Positions 27,665 to 37,058 are shown, counted from the first letter of the stretch. The stretch is DNA of 64,000 nt from Methanomassiliicoccaceae archaeon (GCA_003555025.1 PWHV01000022.1:1-64000), one strand, 5' to 3'. Numbers and translations: made by a program. Notes: a model not told the origin generated them from the letters alone.

Positions 27665-29311
27665 ATGAGTCTGACCAAGAGAATCGACGATCTCTCCAGC
27701 AGGAGGGGGGTACGCAACGGCTGGTTCGGATTCATTACCATATTCTTCCTCAGCTTCATCATACTGCCCACCGTCTACGTCCTCATCTACGGCCTAGCCG
27801 ACTTCCAGAACCTCAGCGACGCGGTGCTGGGCGAGCCCGAGGTCATGTCGATGATATGGGGGGCGGTGTTCACGTCTTTCAGCCTTGCCCTCCTGGTCAC
27901 CATCATCGACCTGGTCATCGGCCTGCCGATGGCATGGATAATGGTGCGCAAGGACTTCCGCGGCAAGAGGCTGCTGGACACCCTCATAGACATGCCCTTG
28001 GCATTCCCCACCGCCGCTCTCGGCTTCTCCATCGGCATATTCTGGGGACTCCCCGTGGACGCCCCCGTTCCCCCTGGGGCGTTGGGCATCGTCGCCGAGC
28101 CGTACATCCTCATAATGCTGCTCCACATCATCTTCACCTATCCCTACATGGTACGCTCACTCTCCGCCATACTGGAGCAGATAGACCAGAGCTACGAGGA
28201 GGCGGGCATGACCCTGGGCGCCAGCAGGCTCACCGCCGCCCGCACCATCACCCTGCCCCTGTTCCGCGCCGGCCTCATCACCGGATTCATACTCTGCTTC
28301 GCGCGCTCGCTGAGCGAGACCGGCGGCACCTTCATCGCGCTCATCACCGTGGGCAAGGCGGACGTGTTCTTCACCGGTCCGACGCTGATCGCCTGGTTGA
28401 AGCAGCCGGATGTGGGGGTGGCGGACGTGGAGGCGGTGCTGGCGGTGGTGAGCATAATACTCATCATCACCGCCATAGTGTTCCTGCTGATCATCAAGTA
28501 CGTGCTGGGGAGGGTGAGCGTCCCCTTCGACAAGGTCTGGCCTCGTTGGGAGAGGGTCCTGAGCCGCGGCACATTCCCTAAGGCCAAGGACCTGCTGAGC
28601 TTCGTTTTCCTCTTCACCATCGTCATCATACCGTCGTTCTTCATCTTCGCCTATCTCCTGGTCCCCGCGCCCGGGGACATGGACTGGAGCGGACTGGTGG
28701 ACGCGCTTTCCTACTCGTTCATGGTCGCCGGGATCGTCACAGCGGCGGACATCGTCCTCGGCGTCCCGCTGGCGCTCTACATCGCCCGCCACCGCGACAA
28801 GAAGCTGGCACAGGTGGTGGACTCGCTGGTGAACGTGCCGCTGATAGTGCCCACCACCGCTCTCGGCTTCTCCCTGGCCCTGTTCTGGACCACTCAGGAC
28901 CTGGTCACCAACCTCACCGTGCTGGTCATATTCGCCCACATCGCCTTCACCTATCCCCTGGTGGTGCGTAACGTCGCCGGCGCCGTCATGGAGGTGGACC
29001 CCTCCTATGAGGAGGCGGCCCGCACTCTGGGGGCCAAGCCGTTCGGCACCTTCCGCACCGTACTGCTGCCCATCATCCGCGCCTCGGTGCTCGCCGGGGC
29101 CATCCTCGCCTTCACCCGCTCCCTGGGTGAGACCGGCGCCACCGTCGCCGTCAGCGCCGAGGCCAACACCATGCCGGTCTACATCGTGAACCTCATAAAC
29201 AGCGGCGACTTCTACCTGGCATCCATCGCCGCCATGGTGCTGATAATCGTTTCGTTCATATTCATGCTGGCCCTGCGCTATTTGGTCCGGCGTGACGGAG
29301 GCGGGTACTGA
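27665..29311 (+). CDS. ABC transporter double permease (FbpB/ThiP-like)
   Basis: A 548-residue membrane protein with about twelve helices in two homologous halves. Each half has an EAA loop: SYEEAGMTLGASRLTAARTI near 180 and SYEEAARTLGAKPFGTFRTV near 450. Fused permeases of this type occur in iron(III), thiamine and phosphonate-like importers. The gene overlaps the first ATPase gene by one base. No substrate-binding protein is in the operon, so the cargo is not determined. Confidence 0.88.
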   Translation: MSLTKRIDDLSSRRGVRNGWFGFITIFFLSFIILPTVYVLIYGLADFQNLSDAVLGEPEVMSMIWGAVFTSFSLALLVTIIDLVIGLPMAWIMVRKDFRGKRLLDTLIDMPLAFPTAALGFSIGIFWGLPVDAPVPPGALGIVAEPYILIMLLHIIFTYPYMVRSLSAILEQIDQSYEEAGMTLGASRLTAARTITLPLFRAGLITGFILCFARSLSETGGTFIALITVGKADVFFTGPTLIAWLKQPDVGVADVEAVLAVVSIILIITAIVFLLIIKYVLGRVSVPFDKVWPRWERVLSRGTFPKAKDLLSFVFLFTIVIIPSFFIFAYLLVPAPGDMDWSGLVDALSYSFMVAGIVTAADIVLGVPLALYIARHRDKKLAQVVDSLVNVPLIVPTTALGFSLALFWTTQDLVTNLTVLVIFAHIAFTYPLVVRNVAGAVMEVDPSYEEAARTLGAKPFGTFRTVLLPIIRASVLAGAILAFTRSLGETGATVAVSAEANTMPVYIVNLINSGDFYLASIAAMVLIIVSFIFMLALRYLVRRDGGGY

Positions 29312-30396
29312 TGACCGTCGTTGAGATGCAGGACCTGAGAAAGCGATACGGCAAGACCGTGGCCGCCGACGGCATGTCCCTGAGGGTGGAGGACGGCGAG
29401 TACATGTGCATACTGGGCCCCACCGGCGCCGGCAAGACCACCGCTTTGCGCATGGCGGCGGGCCTGCTGGACCCCGACAGGGGGAAAGTGCTCTTCGACG
29501 GCACGGACGTGACCAGGGTGGAGCCGGAGTACCGCGAGGCGGCGATGCTCTCCCAGGTGTACTCGCTGTTCCCGCACATGGACGTCAACGGCAACGTGAT
29601 GTACGGGCCGCGGATCAAGAAATGGCATCCACGGGAGTCCGAGGACGTGGCGCACAACATGCTGGAGATGGTGCATCTGCACCGGCGCAAGGACGCCATG
29701 CCCAACGAGCTCTCCGGCGGCATGCAGCAGCGCACCGCCCTGGCGCGGGCGTTGGCCTCCGGCTCGAAGGTGCTGCTCCTGGACGAGCCGCTGCGCGCCC
29801 TCGACGCCCGCCTCCGCATAGAGCTGCGCCGTGAGATACGCTCCTTGGTGAAGGCCATGGGGATCACCGCCATACACGTCACCCACGACCAGGAGGAGGC
29901 GATGGTCATCGCCGACCGCGTGGCGGTGCTGCGCAAAGGCAGGGTGGAGCAGGTGGGTACCCCTCGCGAGGTGTTCGACAACCCGCTGACGCCGTTCGTG
30001 GCCAATTTCGTCGGCCAGTCCAACTTCTTCATCGGCAAGGTGGTCTCCAGCGGAGAGGAGACCGTGGTGGAGAACGAGCGCGGCGTGACCGTCAGGGCCC
30101 GCCCCTCGCCACACCCCATCGGCTCTGAGGTGGCGGTGGCGGTGAAGGTGGGCAACACCACCCTCAAACTGGACGAGGGCTTCTTCCTCGGCCGGGTGGA
30201 GAGGGTGCTCTACGAGGGAGTGACGATACACGTGGACGTGATGGCTGAAGGGCAGCGTTGCTCCGCCAAGCTGCCCAACCGCAAGTTCGAGGAATACAGC
30301 CCCGGGGACGAGGTGACGGTGGGGTGGCCCCCCTCCGAGGCCATCGTCTTCGCCCTGCCTCCCGGGGGCCTTCAAGAGGAGCTGAGGTTGGACTGA
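29311..30396 (+). CDS. ABC transporter ATP-binding protein with TOBE domain (1)
   Basis: ATPase of the importer, 361 residues. Walker A GPTGAGKTT is at 36-44, signature LSGGMQQR near 136, Walker B LLLDEP and the H-loop VTHDQEE. The C-terminal 120 residues form a TOBE-type regulatory domain. The D-loop region reads DEPLRALDAR where the second ATPase has DEPLSALDAR. It starts on the permease stop (TGATG) and is followed directly by a second ATPase, so the complex may use a heterodimer. Confidence 0.9.
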   Translation: MTVVEMQDLRKRYGKTVAADGMSLRVEDGEYMCILGPTGAGKTTALRMAAGLLDPDRGKVLFDGTDVTRVEPEYREAAMLSQVYSLFPHMDVNGNVMYGPRIKKWHPRESEDVAHNMLEMVHLHRRKDAMPNELSGGMQQRTALARALASGSKVLLLDEPLRALDARLRIELRREIRSLVKAMGITAIHVTHDQEEAMVIADRVAVLRKGRVEQVGTPREVFDNPLTPFVANFVGQSNFFIGKVVSSGEETVVENERGVTVRARPSPHPIGSEVAVAVKVGNTTLKLDEGFFLGRVERVLYEGVTIHVDVMAEGQRCSAKLPNRKFEEYSPGDEVTVGWPPSEAIVFALPPGGLQEELRLD

Positions 30397-31482
30397 ATGC
30401 CCCACATATCATTGGACGAGGTGACCATGAGGTTCGGCGACATCTACGCCGTCAAGGACATAGACCTGGTCATCAGGGACGGCGAGTACCTCACCATCCT
30501 GGGCCCGTCAGGATGCGGCAAGACCTCGCTGATAAAGATCATATGCGGCCTGTGGACGCCCACCGAGGGCCGGGTGTCGATAGACGGGGTGGACGTCACC
30601 GACGTGCCCATAGAGGACCGCCACGTCGGCTACGTGTTCCAGAACATCGCCCTCTTCCCGCACATGAAGGTGCTGAAGAACGTGTCCTTCGGCCCCCGCA
30701 TGCAGGGCAGGACGGTGGAGGAGGGCCGCGAGATAGCGGAGAAGTCCCTACGGCTGGTGAACATGCTCGAACGCCTGGAGATGTTCCCCCGCGAGCTGTC
30801 GGGCGGGGAGCAGCAGAAGGTGTCCATCGCCAGGGCGCTGGCCTCGGGGGCGAGGCTGATGCTCCTCGACGAGCCCCTCTCGGCCCTGGACGCCCGCGTG
30901 AGGATGGACCTGCGCTATGAGATCCGCCGCCTGGTGAAGGACCTGGGCATCACCGTGGTGCATGTGACCCACGACCAGGACGAGGCGATGTCGGTGTCCG
31001 ACCGCATCGTGGTAATGCGCAACGGCGGCATCGTGGAGACCGACACCCCCATGAGGCTGTACCGCCGACCGAACAATTTATTCACCGCATACTTCATAGG
31101 GGAGACCAACCTCATGGAGGGGATGGTCTCGGGAAAGGACGACCGCAACCTTCTGGTCAGGCTGAGGGACGGCACCGATGTCAAGGTGGGCGGCAACCGG
31201 CATTTCCAGGTGAACGATGGTGTGATCCTTTCTGTTAGGCCGGAGTACGTGTACACCGCCAAGGAGGGACTGCATTCCACCGTGCTGCAGGTGATATACC
31301 TGGGCAGCTATTGGAGGGTGGTGACCCGGTCCAATAGCGCCGACATCGTGGAGTACAACATCCCCAAGCACCGGGAGCCGCCCGCCATCGGCGACAAGGT
31401 CAGCCTGGTGTTCAACCGCAAGATGTCCATGGTTTACAAGCGGCCCCGGGAGGGCACATCGGAGGCGATCAGACTTGAGTGA
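30397..31482 (+). CDS. ABC transporter ATP-binding protein with TOBE domain (2)
   Basis: Second ATPase of the operon, 361 residues. Walker A GPSGCGKTS (36-44), Q-loop region YVFQNIALFPHM, signature LSGGEQQK, Walker B MLLDEPLSALD, and H-loop VTHDQDE. The TOBE-like C-terminus (residues 235-361) contains ILSVRPEYVY. It begins immediately after the first ATPase and overlaps the DUF47 gene by eight bases. Same length and order as its neighbour suggest an old duplication. Confidence 0.9.
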   Translation: MPHISLDEVTMRFGDIYAVKDIDLVIRDGEYLTILGPSGCGKTSLIKIICGLWTPTEGRVSIDGVDVTDVPIEDRHVGYVFQNIALFPHMKVLKNVSFGPRMQGRTVEEGREIAEKSLRLVNMLERLEMFPRELSGGEQQKVSIARALASGARLMLLDEPLSALDARVRMDLRYEIRRLVKDLGITVVHVTHDQDEAMSVSDRIVVMRNGGIVETDTPMRLYRRPNNLFTAYFIGETNLMEGMVSGKDDRNLLVRLRDGTDVKVGGNRHFQVNDGVILSVRPEYVYTAKEGLHSTVLQVIYLGSYWRVVTRSNSADIVEYNIPKHREPPAIGDKVSLVFNRKMSMVYKRPREGTSEAIRLE

Positions 31483-32158
31483 CAAGAAGGGCAAGCCCCT
31501 GTTGGAGTGGTTCGGGAGAAGGAGGGAGGACTTCGTCCTCAAGGGCATGAGAGAGCACGGTCTGATCATCATCGATTCGGTCAACGAGCTGGAGAGGGCG
31601 GTGACGGCGATGTCCAAGGGGGACGACGACACCGCCATGGGCGCCATCAACCGTCTGGTGCTCAGCGAGAAGGAGGCGGACCGCATCGAGGACCGCCTGG
31701 CCTTCAAGCTGAGCAAGGGGGATCTGGACCCGCGGGAGAGGGAGGACCTCATGCACCTGGTGCGCAAGATGGACCGCATCGCCGACTGGGCGATGGAGGG
31801 CGCCATCCACGTTCAGCTGGTCATCGAGGCGGGCATCGAGATACCCGTCCATATATGGGACGCGTTGCGGGCGGTCTGCAACGAGCTCACCCTGGCCAGC
31901 AAGATGCTGCTGCGGGCGGTGGAGAGGCTGGGCGCTGACGAGGATGACACCCTCAAGTGCATCCAGAGCATAAAGTCCCAGGAGCGGGTGATCGACGAGC
32001 TCAACGTCTCCACCCTCGCCAAGATCCTCATGGCGGACATGGATTTCCGCGGCACCATGATGGCCAAGGGCCTGCTGGAGGCGGTGGAGAAGTCCGCCGA
32101 CCGCTGCAAGGACTGCGCCGACACCATCCACATACTGATAACATCTCGCAGGGAATGA
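31475..32158 (+). CDS. DUF47 / PhoU-like protein
   Basis: An all-helical 227-residue protein of the PhoU-like DUF47 family. The two repeats contain LVLSEKEADRIEDRLAFKLS and IKSQERVIDELNVSTLAKIL with the acidic E-x-x-x-D pattern that binds metals. DUF47 proteins usually accompany phosphate transporters of the PiT type. Here the gene overlaps an ABC ATPase gene, pointing to regulation of that importer. TTG 31475 follows GGAGG by nine bases. Confidence 0.85.
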   Translation: MSDKKGKPLLEWFGRRREDFVLKGMREHGLIIIDSVNELERAVTAMSKGDDDTAMGAINRLVLSEKEADRIEDRLAFKLSKGDLDPREREDLMHLVRKMDRIADWAMEGAIHVQLVIEAGIEIPVHIWDALRAVCNELTLASKMLLRAVERLGADEDDTLKCIQSIKSQERVIDELNVSTLAKILMADMDFRGTMMAKGLLEAVEKSADRCKDCADTIHILITSRRE

Positions 32159-32162
32159 TCGC

Positions 32163-33530
32163 ATGAAGAGAAGGATTTTCGGCACCAACGGCGTGCGCGG
32201 CATCGTCAACGAAGGCATGGACTGCGCGCTGGCCCTGCAGCTGGGGAAGGCCATAGGCGGCTACATGGGCGGCAAGGTGGCGCTGGCCACCGACACCCGC
32301 ACCTCGCGCGACATGCTCGCCTCGGCGGCGGCCGCCGGCCTCAGCGCGGCGGGCGCGGACGTGATAGAGCTGGGCATCGTGGCCACCCCTGTGCTCCAGC
32401 ATTACGTCAAGACTCACGAGGACGTCAATGGAGGGGTGATGGTCACCGCCTCCCACAATCCGCCCGAGTTCAACGGCATCAAGTGCGTTGACCACGACGG
32501 CACCGAGCTTCCCCGCGACAAGGAGCAGGAGGTCGAGGACCTCTTCTTCTCGAAAATGGAATGCGCCGACTGGGACCGGGTGGGGTCGCTGCGCAGCGCC
32601 CCCGGGGCCGAGGACGCGTACCTGGAGGCGGTCACGAGGCTGGTGGACGCCAACGCGATAAGGTCCGCGGGCCTGACGGTGGTGATGGACTGCGCCAACG
32701 GCGCCGCATTCTCCGTGGGGCCGCGGCTGATGGACCGCTTGGGTGTGAGGGCCATAACCGTTAATTCCGACCCTCAGGGCAAGTTCCCCGGCCATCCCAG
32801 CGAGCCCACGAAGGAGAACCTCGGCGACCTCATATCCCTGGTGAAGGCCAGCGGCGCCGACCTCGGCGTGGCCTTCGACGGCGACGCCGACCGGGCGGTG
32901 TTCGTGGACGACGCGGGCGAATACTTGACAGGCGACAAGAGCCTGGCGATGATAGCCAAGGCCATGCTCTGCAAGAGCAAGGGCACGGTGGTCACCCCGG
33001 TCAGCAGCTCCTCCATGGTGGAGGACGTGGTGCGCTCCGCCGGCGGGACCGTGGAGTACACGCCGGTGGGGTCGCCGGTGGTCGCCCGCCGTATGATGGC
33101 GATCGACGCCCTCTTCGGCGGGGAGGAGAACGGCGGCCTCATATTCCCCGAGCACCAGCACTGCCGCGACGGGCCCATGAGCGCTGCCAAGATGCTCGAG
33201 GCCGTCGTTAGGCACGGGCCGTTGTCGCAGCAGGCGTCCTCCCTCCCGGTCTACCACACCGAGAAGCGCAAGTTCCCCTGCCCTGAAGCGCTCAAGATGG
33301 GGCTGCAGGTCTATGCCAAGGAGCTGTTCGCCGACCAGCGCCTGGACGAGACCGACGGCGTGAAGCTCATTTACGATGACGGCTGGGTCCTTCTACGCCC
33401 GTCGGGCACCGAGCCCATATTCCGCATCTATTCCGAATCATCATCGCCGCAGAAGGCAGCGGAGCGGGCGGACATCATCCAGCAGCAGCTGCAGGAAAGG
33501 CTGGAGGCCTCAGAGCAGCCACTGCAATAG
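32163..33530 (+). CDS. Phosphohexomutase (phosphomannomutase/phosphoglucomutase family)
   Basis: Interconverts hexose 1- and 6-phosphates, 455 residues. The phosphoserine is Ser97 in VTASHNPPEFNG. The metal loop is FDGDADRAV, the sugar loop GGEENGG, and the phosphate loop RPSGTEPIFR. The GEENGG form is typical of archaeal PMM/PGM, while the second mutase at 61699 has GGEPSG and sits by glmU. So this one more likely serves mannose or glucose phosphates. It starts four bases after the DUF47 gene. Confidence 0.88.
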   Translation: MKRRIFGTNGVRGIVNEGMDCALALQLGKAIGGYMGGKVALATDTRTSRDMLASAAAAGLSAAGADVIELGIVATPVLQHYVKTHEDVNGGVMVTASHNPPEFNGIKCVDHDGTELPRDKEQEVEDLFFSKMECADWDRVGSLRSAPGAEDAYLEAVTRLVDANAIRSAGLTVVMDCANGAAFSVGPRLMDRLGVRAITVNSDPQGKFPGHPSEPTKENLGDLISLVKASGADLGVAFDGDADRAVFVDDAGEYLTGDKSLAMIAKAMLCKSKGTVVTPVSSSSMVEDVVRSAGGTVEYTPVGSPVVARRMMAIDALFGGEENGGLIFPEHQHCRDGPMSAAKMLEAVVRHGPLSQQASSLPVYHTEKRKFPCPEALKMGLQVYAKELFADQRLDETDGVKLIYDDGWVLLRPSGTEPIFRIYSESSSPQKAAERADIIQQQLQERLEASEQPLQ

Positions 33531-34085
33531 ATAAACGATGCCGAAGGCCAGGAAGACCAGGCCGGCAACGGTCCTCATCTTCTTGGCCGATACCCTCCGG
33601 CCCATCCTGTCGCCGAGATAGACCTCGACGGCCACCAGCACGGTGAAGGCCAACGATGCGCCGAGGACCACTGCGGCCAGGTCGCCGCTGGACGCCGCCA
33701 GGGCGAAGATGGCTATCTGCGTCTTGTCGCCCATCTCCATGACCGCTATCAACGAGAAGGACGCCAACACTCCGCTGTCGGAGCGCACCTTGTAGACCTC
33801 GTCCTCATCCTCGGTCGGGTCCTTCCTAAGGAGGATGAATGCACCGAAGGCCAGGAACACCAGGGCGGCGAACGGCTGTATGATGGCGTCGTCGATGAGC
33901 ATGGACGCGGTGGTGCCGAGCAGCGCCCCGATGACGGAAACGATGATGAGGGCCGAGAGGGCGCCGACGAAGACCCCTTTACGGCCGTAGCGGGACGCCA
34001 GGGCGATGACGGCGAACATGCTCTTGTCGCCCAGCTCCGCCACAGAGACCAGTCCCACGGCGCTGAGCGTCACCGCCAGGTCCAT
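33510..34085 (-). CDS. TMEM165/GDT1 family cation exchanger
   Basis: A 191-residue membrane protein of the UPF0016 family, which moves Mn2+ or Ca2+ in exchange for protons. It has two homologous halves with six helices in all. Each half has the signature E-x-G-D-K-(S/T): residues 17-22 (ELGDKS) and 117-122 (EMGDKT). A charged loop (RKDPTEDEDEVYK) joins the halves. Its stop overlaps the convergent phosphohexomutase by 21 bases, and agmatinase lies four bases upstream in the same direction. Confidence 0.9.
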   Translation of the reverse strand: MDLAVTLSAVGLVSVAELGDKSMFAVIALASRYGRKGVFVGALSALIIVSVIGALLGTTASMLIDDAIIQPFAALVFLAFGAFILLRKDPTEDEDEVYKVRSDSGVLASFSLIAVMEMGDKTQIAIFALAASSGDLAAVVLGASLAFTVLVAVEVYLGDRMGRRVSAKKMRTVAGLVFLAFGIVYLLQWLL

Positions 34086-34089
34086 CGGC

Positions 34090-34935
34090 TCACTCCTTGC
34101 GGGAGACCGCCATCGCCTCCCTGATCAGGCGGGCGGCGAGGGCGGCGGTGCTGCCGTTGTCATAGGGAGGCGAGACCTCCACCACGTCGAAGCCCACCAT
34201 GCGCTCGCCGATGGCGCCCATCAGCTTCTTCACGTCGTAGGGGGTGATGCCGAACGGCTCCGGCGTACCCGTCCCCGGCGCGAAGGCGGGGTCTACCCCA
34301 TCGATGTCCACCGTCAGGTAGACGCGGTCGTTGCCGATATGGTCCAAGACCTTGTCGATGGCCTGCTCGATGCCGTGATCCAATATGGAGAAGGAGTCCA
34401 CGAAGAACGGAAGGCCCGCATCCTCCTCCTCCTTGGAGATGGAGCGGGCGCCGATCACCGCCACGTTGCCCTCGCCCACCTGGTCGGCGCAACGGCGCAT
34501 GACGCAGGCATGGCTGTTGCCCAGGCCCATGTACTCCTGGCGGAAATCGGTGTGCGCGTCAACGGAGATGACCGATATCCCATCGCCGAAGGCCTTGACC
34601 GCCGGGATGGTGACGGAATGCTCGCCGCCGATGGTTATGGGGAACTTGCCAGCGTCCACGATGCGGGAGGTCTCGATGTAAGCCGACTCGACCATATGGT
34701 CCACTTGCACATGGTCCTCGAGGTCGCCCATGTCATGGACCTTCAGATCGCCGATGTCGTGCCCGTGCTCGAAGAGGTGCATCTCGAAGTTGTACGACGC
34801 CTTGCGCACCGCATGCGGGCCGTCGCGGCAGCCCGCCCGGAACGACGTGGTGCGGTCGAAAGGCACCCCCATTATCACGTAATCGGCATCCTCGAAGGAA
34901 TGCTCGGCGTCGGCGAAGCTGACACCAGGTATCAT
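34090..34935 (-). CDS. speB: Agmatinase (ureohydrolase family)
   Basis: Hydrolyses agmatine or a related guanidino compound, 281 residues. All binuclear manganese ligands are visible: His106 in GGEHS, Asp126, His128 and Asp130 in SVDAHTD, and Asp210 and Asp212 in VDIDGVD. It lies seven bases downstream of the aIF5A gene. In haloarchaea an agmatinase acts in the route to the modified lysine of aIF5A, so the true substrate may be deoxyhypusine-type agmatinylated aIF5A. That link is inference from context. Confidence 0.93.
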   Translation of the reverse strand: MIPGVSFADAEHSFEDADYVIMGVPFDRTTSFRAGCRDGPHAVRKASYNFEMHLFEHGHDIGDLKVHDMGDLEDHVQVDHMVESAYIETSRIVDAGKFPITIGGEHSVTIPAVKAFGDGISVISVDAHTDFRQEYMGLGNSHACVMRRCADQVGEGNVAVIGARSISKEEEDAGLPFFVDSFSILDHGIEQAIDKVLDHIGNDRVYLTVDIDGVDPAFAPGTGTPEPFGITPYDVKKLMGAIGERMVGFDVVEVSPPYDNGSTAALAARLIREAMAVSRKE

Positions 34936-34942
34936 GGTTACT

Positions 34943-35320
34943 TCACATCAGGCGCTGCCGGCCCATGGCGGTGAGGTACATCACCTCTCCGCCCTCCTCC
35001 AGAGGCGAAGTTAAGTCCTCGGGGATGGGCATGGTGATGGTCTCATAGGTCTCCATGTCCATTAGCTGGGCCTCGTCGTTGCCGATGGAGAGCACCTGGG
35101 CGCGGCGCTTGTCGATCATCGGGACCTGCGCTTTGGCTTTCACCGGGGATACCAAGGTCCTCTTGGAGCCAGAGAATATACCGACGCCTTCTATCCTGGC
35201 CTTGGCGCCGCCGTGCTTACCCGGCTTGGAGGTGTTCATCGAGGTGATTTTGCAGGGCTCGTCATCGATGTTGACGTACCTGTTGACCTTCAGTTCTGAG
35301 ACTTCCTTCTGTTCCCACAT
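34943..35320 (-). CDS. eif5a: Translation factor aIF5A
   Basis: Hypusine-bearing elongation/initiation factor, 125 residues. The modified lysine is Lys35 in SKPGKHGGAK. The N-terminal SH3-like and C-terminal OB domains are both present. It is the first gene of an operon with agmatinase and probably the TMEM165-like gene. A near-leaderless promoter precedes it. Confidence 0.97.
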   Translation of the reverse strand: MWEQKEVSELKVNRYVNIDDEPCKITSMNTSKPGKHGGAKARIEGVGIFSGSKRTLVSPVKAKAQVPMIDKRRAQVLSIGNDEAQLMDMETYETITMPIPEDLTSPLEEGGEVMYLTAMGRQRLM

Positions 35321-35346
35321 GTGAATCGTTTGTTAATGACATATTG

Positions 35347-35355
35347 TTTATATAT
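35347..35355 (-). promoter_or_regulatory. TATA box of the aIF5A-agmatinase operon
   Basis: On the minus strand ATATATAAA is centred about 31 bases before ATG 35320, in an AT-rich patch between aIF5A and the end of nop5. Confidence 0.65.
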
Positions 35356-35385
35356 TTTTGTCACCGGCCCGAGAGCGCCAGGACT

Positions 35386-36447
35386 TCACCGGCGCCGTTT
35401 GCGCGGACGCTTGCCCTTGGCGGCCTTCTTCGGCGGGTCCGGGTAGCGCCGCTTGATGTCCTCCACCCGGGACTCGAACTGCTCCAGCAGCTCGTCGCCG
35501 CGGAATCCGCCCCCGTAATTATCGAGGCGGGCGGCTATCGCCGCCTTGGAGGCCAAGGCACGGGAGATGTTCCCCCTCTGCCAGTACGGCGCCCGGTGCA
35601 CCGACGGGTGCTGGTAGATGATGCCGTGCTTGGGGGGCTTCTTGTTGGAGCGCAGGTGGCGGAACATGGCCTTCTCCGCCCCCAGCAGCTGCAGCGTGGA
35701 CGCAGGCAGGCCCGACAGCCTCCCCAGCCCACCGGCCAGGGATATCATCCTCGCCGCCAGGTTGGGGTTCAGCAGGGCGCAGAGGTTAGGGGCCACCGGC
35801 TCGATGTTGTCGGCTATGTAGGATTCCAGCACCGCTCGTCTATCGTAAAGGTCTACCAAACTCTGAGCCATACCCTTTATGCTCTCAAGGTCCTCGTCAT
35901 CCATGTCCGCGCCCATCGATTCTAGGTCGAGCCCGAGCTCTTCGATCACGCCCTCGCGGCCGCCGTGCTCGGCGATCAGCTGCGCGTAGCGCCTTTCACG
36001 GGCATGGTCGGCCAGCTCGGGGAAGTGCAGGCCGTACCATTCGTGCAGCCTCTCGTTCATGAGGTTGCAGGTCTCGATGAGGTCGTCCAGGCCTCTGATG
36101 GCCTGCACCAGGTTGCGGTCCCTGGCCAGCGGCTCGCCGGTCCTCAGCCTGCCCAGCCTCACCATCACCTCATGCATGAGCTCCGGGCCGTGGGTGCTCT
36201 CGTCCGGACTTATGAACGAGGAGTCGAAGAGCCCCGGTCTGCCCAGCAGGGACTGCCTCTGCTCCGAGACCCTCACCTTCCTCTCTCCGACGAGGTCCTT
36301 CTCCTCCTCCAGCACCTCGCCCCTTTGAACCCTCGCCAGCCTCTGGGCTATCTCCTCCGCCTCGGGCGGGAACACCCTGCTGTCGATGACGCGGCTACCT
36401 TCGCAGAGGAACGAGCCGAACCACTTGGTCACCAGGAAAGAGACCAT
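35386..36447 (-). CDS. nop5: Nop5 (Nop56/58) C/D-box RNP core protein
   Basis: Scaffold of the box C/D guide RNP for 2'-O-methylation of RNA, 353 residues. The N-terminal domain binds fibrillarin, a coiled coil follows, and the NOP domain carries LLGAEKAMFRHLRSNKKPPKHG. The C-terminus is a lysine/arginine tail (PKKAAKGKRPRKRRR). ATG 36447 follows GGGGGAT and starts one base after the aldolase stop. Its usual partner, fibrillarin, is 18 kb away at 54151. Confidence 0.94.
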   Translation of the reverse strand: MVSFLVTKWFGSFLCEGSRVIDSRVFPPEAEEIAQRLARVQRGEVLEEEKDLVGERKVRVSEQRQSLLGRPGLFDSSFISPDESTHGPELMHEVMVRLGRLRTGEPLARDRNLVQAIRGLDDLIETCNLMNERLHEWYGLHFPELADHARERRYAQLIAEHGGREGVIEELGLDLESMGADMDDEDLESIKGMAQSLVDLYDRRAVLESYIADNIEPVAPNLCALLNPNLAARMISLAGGLGRLSGLPASTLQLLGAEKAMFRHLRSNKKPPKHGIIYQHPSVHRAPYWQRGNISRALASKAAIAARLDNYGGGFRGDELLEQFESRVEDIKRRYPDPPKKAAKGKRPRKRRR

Positions 36448-36448
36448 C

Positions 36449-37057
36449 TCATCCCCCTTTGATGCGGTTGACCTCCGCATCATCGAACTCCACCGCCTTC
36501 TCTCCCAGTATGTGCTGCAGCCGGGCGTGGAACTCCATCTCCTCCATGCGGTTGAAGGCCGCCATGAGGTCCTCGCCGGCGGCGAAGGCGCCGTGCTTCT
36601 CCATCAGCAGGGCGTTGCTTTGCGAGTTCTCGGCCACGGAGTCCACCAGACGCTTGGTGCCCGGGGTTCCGTACGGGCTCAAGGGCACCTCTCCTAAGAG
36701 TATGGCTCCTTCGGGCGTGAGACTTCCCAGCAACCTCTCCCCGGCCAGGGCCAGGGCGGTGCAGTAGGGCGGGTGGCTGTGCACTATGGCGCCCACGTCC
36801 GGGCGGCGTCGGTAGTACTCGAGATGCATGTGCACCTCCACCGACGGCCTCCCCGGGCCGATCACATCGCCGTCCTTGCCCATCCTGACCATCTCCCCGG
36901 CCCGCAGCAGACCCTTGTTCTTTCCTGACGGGGTTATCAGCACGTCGCCGTCTTCCAGCCTCACGCTGACGTTCCCTCCCGATGCGAATGTCAGGCCACG
37001 GTCGTACATCATCTTGCAGACCCTGGCGAGCTCCTCCCTGGCCTCCGGCTCGTTCAT
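36449..37057 (-). CDS. Class II aldolase (fuculose-1-phosphate aldolase type)
   Basis: Zinc-dependent sugar-phosphate aldolase of 202 residues. The motif SGGNVSVR is at 27-33, Glu74 is the probable catalytic acid, and the zinc ligands are His93 and His95 in IVHSHPPY plus a later His in EKHGAF. It begins one base after the mtnA stop. In methanogens MtnA plus a FucA-type aldolase recycles 5-deoxyribose 1-phosphate, or methylthioribose 1-phosphate, to DHAP and an aldehyde. Confidence 0.9.
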   Translation of the reverse strand: MNEPEAREELARVCKMMYDRGLTFASGGNVSVRLEDGDVLITPSGKNKGLLRAGEMVRMGKDGDVIGPGRPSVEVHMHLEYYRRRPDVGAIVHSHPPYCTALALAGERLLGSLTPEGAILLGEVPLSPYGTPGTKRLVDSVAENSQSNALLMEKHGAFAAGEDLMAAFNRMEEMEFHARLQHILGEKAVEFDDAEVNRIKGG

Positions 37058-37058
37058 C

